From Verrucomicrobiota bacterium (GTDB taxonomy: Bacteria; Verrucomicrobiota; Verrucomicrobiia; JABWAM01): a stretch of DNA of 64,000 nucleotides. Location of the stretch: NCBI GenBank assembly GCA_023269615.1, contig JAHFSY010000005.1, positions 92,341 through 156,340 on the forward strand, written 5' to 3'. Position numbers and translations under genes: made by a program. This document shows positions 24,093 through 31,898 of this stretch, piece by piece. Under the pieces are notes generated by a model that saw only the letters and a program-made list of their open reading frames with translations, did not search any database and was not told the DNA's origin. Every line of letters begins with the position of its first letter. Within the stretch, counting starts at the first letter, position 1.

Positions 24093-24546
24093 CAATTTCT
24101 TCTTTGACCTGTTTTATGGCTGCGGACAGGGGGGTGGAAACAAGTTGGATTGAGGCGCTGTCCTGAAACCACTCACAATCCTCTCCGGCTATAGGGCGAA
24201 TGGATAAATGCCAATTTGATCCGACTAGAAAATCGCCATCATGCTTCAGAAACACCAACTGCTTTCCCTTCTGGAATCGGCACTGTGCGCAGACAATATT
24301 CTCCATGCCATAAATAGTGAGCGTCTTTTCGACACGGCCTTTAATAACCTCCACGAGCGTTGCCGAGATTCTCTGACGATACGTCCAATTCCCTCCTTTG
24401 GTCTCTGTGGGAGCAATTTCCGTGACGTCGACCACGGCGATCACGTCTGACATGCGAATCATGTCGGGATAACGACGATATGCAGCTTTGCCGAAAGCAG
24501 ATGTAGCCGCACTAACAAGAATGACCGCAAGTATAATGGATTTCAT
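24037..24546 (-). CDS. Cassette gene 4: exported protein, function unknown
   Basis: A 169-residue protein with a clear signal peptide (MKSIILAVILVSAATSAFG) and a domain including SDVIAVVDVTEIAPT, YRQRISATLVEVIKGRVEKT and two cysteines in ENIVCAQCRFQKGKQLVFL. I chose ATG 24546, which gives the signal peptide; the frame stays open upstream through the attC site. Its stop at 24037-24039 lies within the next attC. Related exported proteins are frequent in environmental gene cassettes, as far as I recall, but no function is established. Codon use is visibly more AT-rich than in neighbouring chromosomal genes. Confidence 0.75.
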   Translation of the reverse strand: MKSIILAVILVSAATSAFGKAAYRRYPDMIRMSDVIAVVDVTEIAPTETKGGNWTYRQRISATLVEVIKGRVEKTLTIYGMENIVCAQCRFQKGKQLVFLKHDGDFLVGSNWHLSIRPIAGEDCEWFQDSASIQLVSTPLSAAIKQVKEEIEKQKSAEARPVNAAKRRD

Positions 24547-24552
24547 ATTGTC

Positions 24553-24644
24553 ACCGAACGTCCAAGGTGACTCACGGCTGGCCGTGCCGCGACTCCGCAG
24601 GAGGCGTGACGCGGGTAGCCGTTGAGTCCACCGCCTTGTTCGCA
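24553..24644 (-). other. attC-like recombination site
   Basis: In cassette orientation: TGCGAACAAGGCGGTGGACT, CAACGGC, a variable middle, GCCGTGAGTCACCTTGGACG and core GTTCGGT. The two arms are complementary with an extrahelical base pattern typical of attC. Length 92 bases. The ATG of cassette gene 4 lies 7 bases beyond the core. Confidence 0.85.
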
Positions 24645-25021
24645 TTGTTGATTATTCTGTCGGCAAGTTGCGTAATCATGTCCTTGAGTTCCAATGGAAG
24701 CTGCGAGACTGAGTCCGCTTGATTCTCAATTATCCATTCCAAATCATTTGATTGGTCTGCGCCTCGTTCGAGGTTGCTGAAAACTATGCCGAGACAAGCC
24801 GCATATTCCCGCTCATGACCACTCTGTAACCAGTTCTTTCCGAGTTCGATGACTTCATATGGATACCAATATCCCTTCGACTTAAAATCTACGACGCCGC
24901 CATTGGAGATGACGTCGTCCAATGCGGAGCGGTGTCGGTCCGCATCATTGCCGTAATCCAGGCTCGCAATGAAGTCCCGCTCTTCGTCTGTCAACGATTT
25001 CAGTAACCCGTCGAGGTTCAT
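24572..25021 (-). CDS. Cassette gene 3: soluble acidic protein, function unknown
   Basis: A 149-residue acidic, probably helical protein (MNLDGLLKSLTDEERDFIAS, then YWYPYEVIELGKNWLQSGH). It has no signal peptide or membrane segment. The size and composition recall immunity proteins, but I recognise no family. ATG 25021 lies 7 bases after the core site of the upstream attC. The last residues (STATRVTPPAESRHGQP) are encoded by the downstream attC itself, so the C-terminal tail is cassette-end sequence. Confidence 0.75.
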   Translation of the reverse strand: MNLDGLLKSLTDEERDFIASLDYGNDADRHRSALDDVISNGGVVDFKSKGYWYPYEVIELGKNWLQSGHEREYAACLGIVFSNLERGADQSNDLEWIIENQADSVSQLPLELKDMITQLADRIINNANKAVDSTATRVTPPAESRHGQP

Positions 25022-25027
25022 TTGTTA

Positions 25028-25086
25028 TGCGAACGTGGCGCTCACTCGCGACCGCCCCGGTCGTTGAGTGCAGCACCGTGTTGGAT
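25028..25086 (-). other. attC-like recombination site, 59 bases
   Basis: In cassette orientation: inverse core ATCCAAC (fits RYYYAAC exactly), ACGGTGCTGCACTCAACG, central hairpin ACCG-GGG-CGGT, CGAGTGAGCGCCAC and core GTTCGCA. The two halves pair with the expected asymmetry. Confidence 0.85.
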
Positions 25087-25374
25087 GTCTTGAACCAATT
25101 GACGCCTTTGAGCGAAGTTGTGACGCATGATGCGAATGCCTCCAATCGCTGCAAAAGGAGCAAAAATAATAAATGCCGTCTCGGTGCTTCCTGCGCATGC
25201 CAGCAATGTGATCGGGAAAGATGACAGGACTCCGATCAGCACGATCCAAACGCCCAATGTTTGAACTGAACAATTACAGGTGGGACACGTCAAGCGAGTC
25301 ATAATCGCATAGCTTTTAAGACATGAGGAAGCCTGGAGACTTTTTCCGCACTGAGGGCAAAAGCATGTCTTCAT
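25042..25374 (-). CDS. Cassette gene 2: zinc-ribbon membrane protein
   Basis: A 110-residue protein. A zinc ribbon (CFCPQCGKS and LTCPTCNCS) is followed by two hydrophobic helices (about residues 42-64 and 67-83) and a basic tail. It is probably an inner-membrane protein with the ribbon in the cytoplasm. The tail (QDIQHGAALNDRGGRE) is encoded by the downstream attC. The upstream core site lies 25 bases before ATG 25374. Function unknown. Confidence 0.72.
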   Translation of the reverse strand: MKTCFCPQCGKSLQASSCLKSYAIMTRLTCPTCNCSVQTLGVWIVLIGVLSSFPITLLACAGSTETAFIIFAPFAAIGGIRIMRHNFAQRRQLVQDIQHGAALNDRGGRE

Positions 25375-25398
25375 GTTTTGAAGATCTCAAAAATCATC

Positions 25399-25458
25399 AT
25401 CCAACGTCACGGCTGAGTGGCGCGCTTCTGCACGTTCACTCCAGCCGTCTGGTTCGGC
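25399..25458 (-). other. attC-like recombination site, 60 bases
   Basis: In cassette orientation: inverse core GCCGAAC, CAGACGGCTGGAGTGAACG, a short loop, GCGCCACTCAGCCGTGAC and core GTTGGAT (fits GTTRRRY exactly). CGGCTG-AGT pairs with ACT-CAGCCG. This is the cleanest of the five sites. Confidence 0.9.
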
Positions 25459-25886
25459 TGCTTTGTCGTCAAAAGATAGTCGAAAATCAAATACGCCAGC
25501 CAATATGTGCTCACGACAGTACCAAAAGCCAATGACCAAATTACGGATAAGAAGACGTCGCGCTCGCCGAGAAGCAAGAAGATGGGAGTAAGGATGCAAA
25601 AAAACACGGGCCCGGTAAATGGAATCAGGACCCAACGAAAACCTCTTCGCCAACCGTTTTTCTCAAAGAGCCATCGTAAGGCAAAACCTGCAGGAACAGC
25701 GATGCACAGGAGGGAGAGCAGACTGCCGACTGCTGCAAAGACTGGAACCAGGAGCCAAGGTCCGCCGATCGGTTCGCCGTGAAAAGCGGAGCCAGCGATC
25801 AAGATCGCGCCCAATCCTGTAGAAGCAATCGCCGTCAGAAATGCCCAGGACGAGAGAAATGAATAGGCAAACAGTCGTGGTTTCAT
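25407..25886 (-). CDS. Cassette gene 1: integral membrane protein
   Basis: A 159-residue protein with about four hydrophobic helices (near residues 8-32, 43-70, 84-106, 112-134) and no soluble domain. The last residues are encoded by the downstream attC. ATG 25886 follows 10 bases after a GTTCGGC core. No Shine-Dalgarno is obvious. It would be the first cassette if transcription comes from the right. Family unknown. Confidence 0.7.
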   Translation of the reverse strand: MKPRLFAYSFLSSWAFLTAIASTGLGAILIAGSAFHGEPIGGPWLLVPVFAAVGSLLSLLCIAVPAGFALRWLFEKNGWRRGFRWVLIPFTGPVFFCILTPIFLLLGERDVFLSVIWSLAFGTVVSTYWLAYLIFDYLLTTKQPNQTAGVNVQKRATQP

Positions 25887-25895
25887 GTTTGTTTT

Positions 25896-25916
25896 GCCGA
25901 ACGTTGTTTAGACAGA
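25896..25916 (-). other. attI-like core site at the array's right end
   Basis: On the minus strand the sequence reads TCTAAACAACGTTCGGC just before the first cassette gene. It resembles the end of class 1 attI (CTAAAACAAAGTTAGGC, from memory). No inverse core is found 55-100 bases upstream, so it is not a complete attC. No integrase gene follows. Confidence 0.5.
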
Positions 25917-25917
25917 G

Positions 25918-26101
25918 TTTTCTCTGCCTATCCGGATAATTAAGAAAGCAGGGGAAACGGCTGTGACCGCCACCGGTCGTGGCGTGGTGTTCATGGGGGT
26001 CTGCCGGTTGGGGGTTTTGTTCATCGGAAGCGTTCCGTTTCAGTCACACAGCCGGGATAGGCGGAATTTTCTCTGCCTATCCGGGTATTTAAGAAAGCTG
26101 G
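25918..26101. repeat. Pair of 35-base direct repeats
   Basis: TTTTCTCTGCCTATCCGG then nTAnTTAAGAAAGCnGG occurs at 25918-25952 and 26067-26101, 32 of 35 identical and 149 bases apart. The second copy is also half of an inverted pair (GGATAGGC facing GCCTATCC at 26056-26082). The 25887-26202 interval otherwise holds no gene I can support. Confidence 0.8.
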
Positions 26102-26202
26102 CAGGGCGGAACGGACGGGAAGGATTGCGCCGGAGAACGGGGTGGGCGACACGATGGAGTTGTCAAATGAGACCATATACAGGAAACACTCGGAATAATT
26201 CA

Positions 26203-27042
26203 CTATGGCAGGACATCTGTGAGACGCCTGCCGATGCGGACTCCGATTTTTTCATTGCTGGTTTCGGGGAAGGCGTGCCAGCGGTCGGCGCAGCGCAGGG
26301 ATTTGTTGTAGATGTACCATGTGCCGCCGCGGGCGGAGCGCATCTTGCCGGTGATCGGACCGTAGGGATCCTGCGTTGGCGAGCTCTTGTAATAATCCTT
26401 GTCGTACCAATCCCAGCTCCAGCTGAACACATTTCCGGTCATGTGAAAAAAACCGAGGCCGTTGGGGGAACCGTTGGTGACGACTGTCGCCGAAGTGGAG
26501 GAATACATGGTTGTCATGCTCGCATTGGTGGTGCTGCCCCATGGATAAATCGGCGCATTCAATCCGCCCTGCGATGCCTTCTCCCATGCGGCTTCGCTGG
26601 GCATCGCATACAGGGCCACGGCGTTGGTGTACACCGTGCTTTCCATCAGCCCCACCCACGTGATGTAGGCGCTGGCCTGGCTCCAATTCACCTGGGTCAC
26701 GGGCATCAGGTCCCCCTTGGAAAAATTTCCGCGGCTGTGGTTGGTCTGGAAACGCTCGTACTCCACGTTGGTCACCGGATACTTGCCAAGATAGAAGGCG
26801 GACTTGGTGACATTGTGAACGGGTTTCTCGTCGTCATCACCGGTGTCGCTTCCCATGGTGAAATTGCCGGGCGGAACGAGACACATCACCTGGCCGGTGA
26901 CGCGCGTCACCACCTCCTTGGGCAGACCGGTTGAGGGATCCGTGGCGGTGCCCACGGGAACAAGGTCGGGCGGAAGCAGCGGGTTGGCGTAGCCCGTCGC
27001 CAGCCCGAGGAGCAGCCCGATGATTGCAATGGATGGCTTCAT
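26203..27042 (-). CDS. Exported SUMF1/formylglycine-generating-enzyme-fold protein
   Basis: A 279-residue secreted protein of the FGE-sulfatase (SUMF1) fold. After a signal peptide it shows VPPGNFTMGS, KYPVTNVEYERF, PVTQVNWSQASAYITW, MPSEAAWEKASQGG and MTGNVFSWSWDWYD, the usual string of family motifs, then SARGGTWYIYN. The paired active cysteines of true FGE are not evident near the end (only RCADRW), so sulfatase activation is unlikely. No sulfatase is adjacent. GGGAG lies upstream of ATG 27042. A redoxin-like secreted protein gene lies 32 bases upstream on the same strand. Confidence 0.88.
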   Translation of the reverse strand: MKPSIAIIGLLLGLATGYANPLLPPDLVPVGTATDPSTGLPKEVVTRVTGQVMCLVPPGNFTMGSDTGDDDEKPVHNVTKSAFYLGKYPVTNVEYERFQTNHSRGNFSKGDLMPVTQVNWSQASAYITWVGLMESTVYTNAVALYAMPSEAAWEKASQGGLNAPIYPWGSTTNASMTTMYSSTSATVVTNGSPNGLGFFHMTGNVFSWSWDWYDKDYYKSSPTQDPYGPITGKMRSARGGTWYIYNKSLRCADRWHAFPETSNEKIGVRIGRRLTDVLP

Positions 27043-27073
27043 CTCACGCGCTCCCAGCGTGTGCACTTGCGAG

Positions 27074-27580
27074 TCAGCTGGCGGGCAGCAATTTTGCCGC
27101 GGCTTCGTGGATGAGCGCCTCGTTGCCGATGAAATCCACGCCCTCGGCCACGATGTTGTTCTGGTCGGCGAGAAAAACTGCGCGGTTCACTGCGCCCGGC
27201 CAATCCTTCTGCCATCCGTCCTTCGTGGGAATCACCACGCGGATCTTGATCTCATTGTCGGCGATGAATTTCTTGATCGCGTCGAGGTCCTTCGTGTCCA
27301 TGATCACGATCACGCGCTTGAGGGCGCTCTTGTCCGTTTCCGTGGACTTGTTCATCGCCTTGATGTCGGCGACGAAGCTTTCGTTGGCGAGATTGCCGAA
27401 GGCGACGAGTTTCACGTTGTCCTTGTACTCGGCCATGAGATCCTTTTCCTCGCCCGTGCTCACGTCCTTGATCATCACGACGGGAACGGGTTTCGATGTG
27501 GGCTGGAGATGCTGGCAGGCGTGGGCGGGAATCCATGTTCCCAACAGCAGGGTGGCGGCGGCGATAAAGGCGGTTTTCAT
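27074..27580 (-). CDS. Secreted redoxin-like protein without CxxC
   Basis: A 168-residue protein with a signal peptide ending near PAHA. The mature part has a thioredoxin/peroxiredoxin-like layout (VKLVAFGNLANESFVADIKA, RVIVIMDTKDLDAIKKFIAD, then RAVFLADQNNIVAEG), but there is no CxxC and only one Cys, just after the signal peptide. It may be a fold relative without redox activity. The gene precedes the SUMF1-like gene by 32 bases and is probably cotranscribed with it. Family assignment is tentative. Confidence 0.75.
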   Translation of the reverse strand: MKTAFIAAATLLLGTWIPAHACQHLQPTSKPVPVVMIKDVSTGEEKDLMAEYKDNVKLVAFGNLANESFVADIKAMNKSTETDKSALKRVIVIMDTKDLDAIKKFIADNEIKIRVVIPTKDGWQKDWPGAVNRAVFLADQNNIVAEGVDFIGNEALIHEAAAKLLPAS

Positions 27581-27713
27581 GCAGATCCTTGGTTAAGTTG
27601 TTGACGAAACAAAACGACTTGCAAAAGTATCCGCCCAAGCATGACGGGTGTCAAGGGCTGGAATCGCAGGGTGCAGGGTTGCCAAATTTTCACGGTGCCG
27701 GTATGACTGAAGC

Positions 27714-28925
27714 ATGCGAATCCTGGTTGCCGACAAATTTGAAAAATCCGGTCTCGATGGATTGAAGTCCATCGGTTGCGATGTGGTTTACCAGCCCGAT
27801 CTCAAGGACGATGCCGCCCTCGTCGAGGCCATCCGCAAAAACAATCCCGGCGTGCTGGTTGTGCGCTCGACGAAAGTCACGGAGCCGATGCTCGACGCCG
27901 GCGCCATCAAGCTCGTGGTGCGGGCGGGAGCGGGTTACAACACGATTGATGTCGCAGCCGCCTCGAAGCGCGGCATTTATGTTTCCAACTGCCCCGGAAA
28001 AAATTCCATCGCCGTGGCCGAGCTCGCGTTCGCGCTCATCCTCGCGCTCGACCGCCGCGTGGCCGACAACGTGATCTCGCTGCGGAAGGGCGAATGGAAC
28101 AAGAAGGAGTTTTCAAAGGCCCGCGGCCTTTCGGGGAGGACTCTCGGTCTCATCGGCCTCGGGAAAATCGGCCAGGAGATGATCCCCCGGGCGAAGGCGT
28201 TCGGCATGCCCGTGGTGGCCTGGAGCCGCAGCCTCACCCCCGTTCGCGCCGAAGCCCTGGGCATCGCATACCGCGAACATGCGACAGCCGTGGCGCGCGA
28301 TGCCGACGTCGTGAGCGTTCACGTCGCGATGGGCGGGGGAATGAAGGGATTTTTGAACGCTAATTTTTTTGCTGCAATGCGCGAGGGCGCGTATTTCATC
28401 AACACCTCGCGCGGCGAAGTCGTGGACGAGGAGGCGTTGATCGCCGCGATGCGCGACCGGAAAATCCGCGCCGGCCTGGATGTGTACGCGGGTGAGCCGT
28501 CGTCGGGCGCGGGGGCTTTTTCCGACCCGATCACGAAGGCGCCCGGCCTCTACGGAACGCATCACATCGGCGCCTCGACCGACCAGGCGCAGGAGGCGAT
28601 CGCGGCGGAGACCGTCCGCATTGTCGGGGTGTTCAAGGCAACCGGCAAAGTGCCGAACGTGGTGAACCTCGCAAAACAGACGCCCGCCACGCACATGCTG
28701 ATCGTGCGCCACCGCGACCGCCCCGGCGTGCTTGCGGCGGTGCTCGACGCGATCCGCGCCGCGCACATCAACGTGCAGGAAATGGAGAACATCATCTTTG
28801 AGGGCGCGCACGCCGCCGTGGCGCGCATCAATCTTGACCACGCCGCGCCACGCGAGACGCTTGACGCAATGCGCGCGAAGAACGCCGACATTCTTGAGGT
28901 GGACCTGCTCGAAATCAAACCGTAA
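27714..28925 (+). CDS. serA: D-3-phosphoglycerate dehydrogenase
   Basis: A 403-residue 2-hydroxyacid dehydrogenase with a C-terminal ACT domain, the first enzyme of serine synthesis. VRAGAGYNTIDVAAASKRGI, the NAD loop LGLIGLGKIGQEM, FINTSRGEVVDEEAL with the catalytic Arg, and the Glu and His of the relay in AGLDVYAGEP and GTHHIGAST are all present. The ACT part (LIVRHRDRPGVLAAVLDAIR) suggests serine feedback. Start ATG 27714 gives the family length. It faces the GYF-like membrane gene convergently. Confidence 0.93.
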   Translation: MRILVADKFEKSGLDGLKSIGCDVVYQPDLKDDAALVEAIRKNNPGVLVVRSTKVTEPMLDAGAIKLVVRAGAGYNTIDVAAASKRGIYVSNCPGKNSIAVAELAFALILALDRRVADNVISLRKGEWNKKEFSKARGLSGRTLGLIGLGKIGQEMIPRAKAFGMPVVAWSRSLTPVRAEALGIAYREHATAVARDADVVSVHVAMGGGMKGFLNANFFAAMREGAYFINTSRGEVVDEEALIAAMRDRKIRAGLDVYAGEPSSGAGAFSDPITKAPGLYGTHHIGASTDQAQEAIAAETVRIVGVFKATGKVPNVVNLAKQTPATHMLIVRHRDRPGVLAAVLDAIRAAHINVQEMENIIFEGAHAAVARINLDHAAPRETLDAMRAKNADILEVDLLEIKP

Positions 28926-28953
28926 GCCAGTCATCCAGCAGCCCCGATTCCGC

Positions 28954-29889
28954 TCAGGGGATGAACGTTCTGCAAAACTCAATGAAACGATCGGTTTTTC
29001 TCGAGTAGGCCTCGCTCAGGTTGTCGGATTCGGTTCCAACAACCAGCCGGCCATCCGGGAAATAGAGATTATTGATGAGCAAAAACGCGCGCTGCTTGGA
29101 GGTGCCGTTGCGCTCATTGGCCAGTTCCTTCCACGCCTCGCCTCGCAGCACATATTTGATGGTGGAACCCTTCTGCAGCTTGACGACAAAATAGGTCATC
29201 CCGGTGATCGGCTGTTCCTGCGTCCGGACGGCGAGCGCGGTGAGCATGTCCACAAATTTCTCGTTGTTCATGCCCGCCGGCACCTCGTTGAGTTGCAGCA
29301 TCAACGCGCGCGGCTGGACAAAATATGCGTAATGAGCGCCCACCTTCACCACGCCCTGGAACTCCGTCCCGACGAGCGCCGACTTCATTCGAAGATGCTC
29401 GACCAGGTTTACGAGCGCGATCACCCCGATGATGAGAAGCGTGATCACGCCATAGATGATCTGCCTGCGGCGGTGGTTGCCGTAAAGCGCGGCGACCATC
29501 TTGTCACCGCTCGCTTCCGCCAGCTGCGTCTTGCGGGCCTTGTCCGAGGCGAGCGAGACGGTGGTGACGGGCTTCGGGGCGGCGACCGCCTGGGTCTGTG
29601 ACGGCTTGCCGGCGGTCGCGGCGACGACCACGGACTTTGGCCTGGGGACGGCGACGACCCTGGGTGTTGGCTGGGGGGAAGGATCGGGCGCGGCGATTGG
29701 ACCGGTGGGGCGGATGAGCTCCGTGAAATCACGAGCCTGTCTCCATGACTGGTCGGAAGGATGCCAGATATACTGGGACTGGCGCATGATGCCGCTGCGC
29801 AGTCGCCGTTTCACTTCACTCTTGGGCAACGTTTCATATTCGCCTCCTTCGAGGCGTGCCACGCAGAGAGTGGTTTCAGACTTGCTCAT
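28954..29889 (-). CDS. Membrane protein with N-terminal GYF_2-like domain
   Basis: A 311-residue protein from ATG 29889. Residues 1-60 resemble GYF_2 domains (GGEYETLPKSEVKRRLRSG and YIWHPSDQSWRQARDF), which mediate protein contacts. A Pro/Ala-rich linker follows, then one membrane helix near residues 144-165 (IIYGVITLLIIGVIALV) and a C-terminal domain of about 140 residues that I do not recognise. The frame is open for 17 codons upstream. Such GYF-helix proteins are common and uncharacterised in Verrucomicrobia and Planctomycetes. Confidence 0.75.
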   Translation of the reverse strand: MSKSETTLCVARLEGGEYETLPKSEVKRRLRSGIMRQSQYIWHPSDQSWRQARDFTELIRPTGPIAAPDPSPQPTPRVVAVPRPKSVVVAATAGKPSQTQAVAAPKPVTTVSLASDKARKTQLAEASGDKMVAALYGNHRRRQIIYGVITLLIIGVIALVNLVEHLRMKSALVGTEFQGVVKVGAHYAYFVQPRALMLQLNEVPAGMNNEKFVDMLTALAVRTQEQPITGMTYFVVKLQKGSTIKYVLRGEAWKELANERNGTSKQRAFLLINNLYFPDGRLVVGTESDNLSEAYSRKTDRFIEFCRTFIP

Positions 29890-29994
29890 AAAGATCGCTG
29901 CTGAAACATCACCCATCACGCCATCCGGGGCAAGAGTCAAATGCGCCCACCCATTTGGATGTCAACCTGTTGTTGTTCAGGAAATGTATTTTGA

Positions 29995-30143
29995 TTTCGG
30001 TGTCAGGCCTTGGAGCACGGGGATGATCTGGCTGGTGTCGTTTCGGTGTCGGGCCACTTCTTGTTGCTTTTGTTGAAAATCTCTCGTGTATTTCGCAGAC
30101 AACTGCCCGCCCAAGATGAAATCAACAAGAAGTTGCCTGACAC
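29995..30143. repeat. 21-bp inverted repeat with 56-base loop
   Basis: Arms 30046-30066 (GTGTCGGGCCACTTCTTGTT then G) and 30123-30143 match in 19 of 21 positions. TTTCGGTGTC(A/G)GGCC also occurs directly repeated at 29995-30009 and 30041-30055. The element could be a MITE-like or REP-type unit. The 29890-30202 gap otherwise holds nothing I can support. Confidence 0.75.
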
Positions 30144-30202
30144 GTTTCTAACTTTCACATTTTTTGGCCGGGAAACGGGGGCCACCTATCCGATAGGAAA
30201 AC

Positions 30203-30655
30203 ATGCGTCAACCATTCAAAGCCATGTCCGAGGTCCTTGACACCAGGCGATTCTTCAAGGTTCTGGGATTCCTCTGCCTGATGAGTCTGGCATTTGGTTT
30301 ACTGTGCCGGGATTCGGCTCTCGATCCAGATGAGAGTTGGATTCGTTACGTCATTGGCCCATGCATTTCCATTTTTTGGATATTGGAAGGATATCATTTC
30401 TTGAAACGGGAACCGGGTGTCTCATTCTGGTCCCATCGCAGATTCATGTCTGGATTCGTGTTGGTTCTCTATTTGAGTTCATTCACTGTTGGGTATAATT
30501 TTAACCTGATTCAGGATCGGTTGAAACCGAAACCGGCGCCAAAAAAGGCGGGAGTGATTTTGAAACCCGCAACTCCCGTGGCGCCAGCGACAACCCCATC
30601 GCCCGAACCTGCCTCGGCACCAGTGCCATCTCCGACAGAGCAATCCAATGATTGA
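30203..30655 (+). CDS. Small membrane protein, function unknown
   Basis: A 150-residue protein with three hydrophobic helices (about residues 18-36, 47-65, 82-98) and a Pro/Ala/Ser-rich tail (PATPVAPATTPSPEPASAP). ATG 30203 or ATG 30224 may be used. I recognise no family. The gene lies alone between the inverted repeat at 30046 and the anti-sigma-like gene. Confidence 0.65.
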   Translation: MRQPFKAMSEVLDTRRFFKVLGFLCLMSLAFGLLCRDSALDPDESWIRYVIGPCISIFWILEGYHFLKREPGVSFWSHRRFMSGFVLVLYLSSFTVGYNFNLIQDRLKPKPAPKKAGVILKPATPVAPATTPSPEPASAPVPSPTEQSND

Positions 30656-30791
30656 CACATTGCGAGGGTGGATGGAGGACGCGGGGTTCTCTTGAAATGC
30701 GTTGGCCTTGCTTTTTTGATTCACACCCGGGCTGCCTGTCTGGAAAGATTTTTTTCTGACAATCGGTCGTCAATGTGGTATAGGTTTCCCT

Positions 30792-31433
30792 ATGAAACAT
30801 GCGCTCAAGACGGATGAGCGGCTGCGTCTTTTGCTGGACGGGAACCTTACGCCCGGGCAGCTCGAGGAGCTTGAAACATGGATGACCGAGACCAGCGGAA
30901 AGGGGAACATGTCCATGAACCGCATCCAGGCCATCCAGAAACTTCTTTATGAGCTGGCGGACGATCCTTCCACGTCCTCACAGCCGGGCCTGGTCTGGCG
31001 ACGGGTGAAAACCATCATGGATCGCGAGGAGTTGACCATCCATCCCTCGGACACAATGAAAAACTCGGCACTCGTGCCGATCATCGCCGGCCTCGTGTGC
31101 TGCTGCGTGGCCCTGGGCATCGGGATTTACTGGTGGAACCAGGCCCATCCGCCGGCTCCCGCGTCGGACGGCTATGGAAAAATCCTGTCGCTTTACAGCT
31201 TCAAGCCGGACGTGGCGGCAACCACCTACGAATCCAAGTCAGGCGGGGCCACGATCATCTGGCTCTCGGGCGCGGATGAGTATCCCAGCCAGTTCGGGGA
31301 AATCTGGAAGGTTTACAGCTTCAAGCCCGAGGTCACCGCCACCGCCTACGATTCGGAAAAGGCGGGCGCCACCATCATCTGGGTTTCGGGAATGGATGAT
31401 GTGCCGAAGCCGCATCGCAAGAACTCCTTCTGA
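30792..31433 (+). CDS. Anti-sigma-factor-like membrane protein with duplicated C-terminal unit
   Basis: A 213-residue protein. Residues 1-85 (RLRLLLDGNLTPGQLEELET) resemble the N-terminal helices of FecR-like anti-sigma factors. Residues 93-114 are a membrane helix. The extracytoplasmic part contains two copies of a 33-residue unit, 132-164 and 172-204, each reading YSFKP(D/E)V then GATIIW(L/V)SG. No ECF sigma factor gene is adjacent, so the partner is unknown. The next gene starts 15 bases downstream and encodes a secreted protein, probably cotranscribed. Confidence 0.75.
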   Translation: MKHALKTDERLRLLLDGNLTPGQLEELETWMTETSGKGNMSMNRIQAIQKLLYELADDPSTSSQPGLVWRRVKTIMDREELTIHPSDTMKNSALVPIIAGLVCCCVALGIGIYWWNQAHPPAPASDGYGKILSLYSFKPDVAATTYESKSGGATIIWLSGADEYPSQFGEIWKVYSFKPEVTATAYDSEKAGATIIWVSGMDDVPKPHRKNSF

Positions 31434-31448
31434 CGGATTCGGATTCCC

Positions 31449-31895
31449 ATGACGAAACACCTCCGGGTCCTCGGACTCCTTCTTTTCAGCATGTGGGCCG
31501 TCGAATGCCGCGCGGCGGACACGGTCCCGAAGCTGCAACTCCGCCTCATCCGCGCCTCAAACGAGGCGGCCGAGAAGTCCGACCCGAAGGTCAAGTCGCT
31601 CAACGCGCAACTCCGCGCCGACTTCGGCTTCAACCATTACGACCAGATCTTCTTCGCCGAAACGCAGTTCATCCGTGATGGCAAGGCGATCTTCGAGCTG
31701 CCCGACGAATTCGGGATCACCATCACCTACGAGGGACGCAAGCATGGCAACCGGGAATTTCTCGTGGAAACCGAATATCGCGGAAAAAAATTTGTCGGCT
31801 TCTACGCCTCGTTTCCAGAAAATGCAAAGCCGGTCCTGATCCGTGGCCCCGGCACCCATGAATACCGCTACATCATCACGCTCTCACCTGGTTGA
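31449..31895 (+). CDS. Secreted protein, function unknown
   Basis: A 148-residue protein with a signal peptide (LRVLGLLLFSMWAVECRAA). The mature part begins KLQLRLIRASNEAAE, then LRADFGFNHYDQI, and ends with beta-strand-like blocks (GKKFVGFYASFPENAKPVLI). This looks like a small beta-rich domain seen in other Verrucomicrobia proteins, but I cannot name it. It lies between the anti-sigma-like gene and the phosphomutase gene with 15- and 3-base gaps. Confidence 0.72.
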   Translation: MTKHLRVLGLLLFSMWAVECRAADTVPKLQLRLIRASNEAAEKSDPKVKSLNAQLRADFGFNHYDQIFFAETQFIRDGKAIFELPDEFGITITYEGRKHGNREFLVETEYRGKKFVGFYASFPENAKPVLIRGPGTHEYRYIITLSPG

Positions 31896-31898
31896 TTC

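Noticed and set aside
25918..26101. CRISPR-like direct repeats
   Set aside because: Only two copies, 149 bases apart, with no further units or cas genes.
25963..26934. 323-codon plus-strand frame, checked as a possible integron integrase
   Set aside because: It lacks the R-H-x-x-R-Y residues and is the shadow of the SUMF1-like gene.
26203..27042. True formylglycine-generating enzyme
   Set aside because: The active-site cysteine pair near the C-terminus is not evident and no sulfatase is adjacent.
30010..30240. Plus-strand open frame of 76 codons
   Set aside because: It is mostly the inverted repeat 30046-30143 and runs into the next gene's start.
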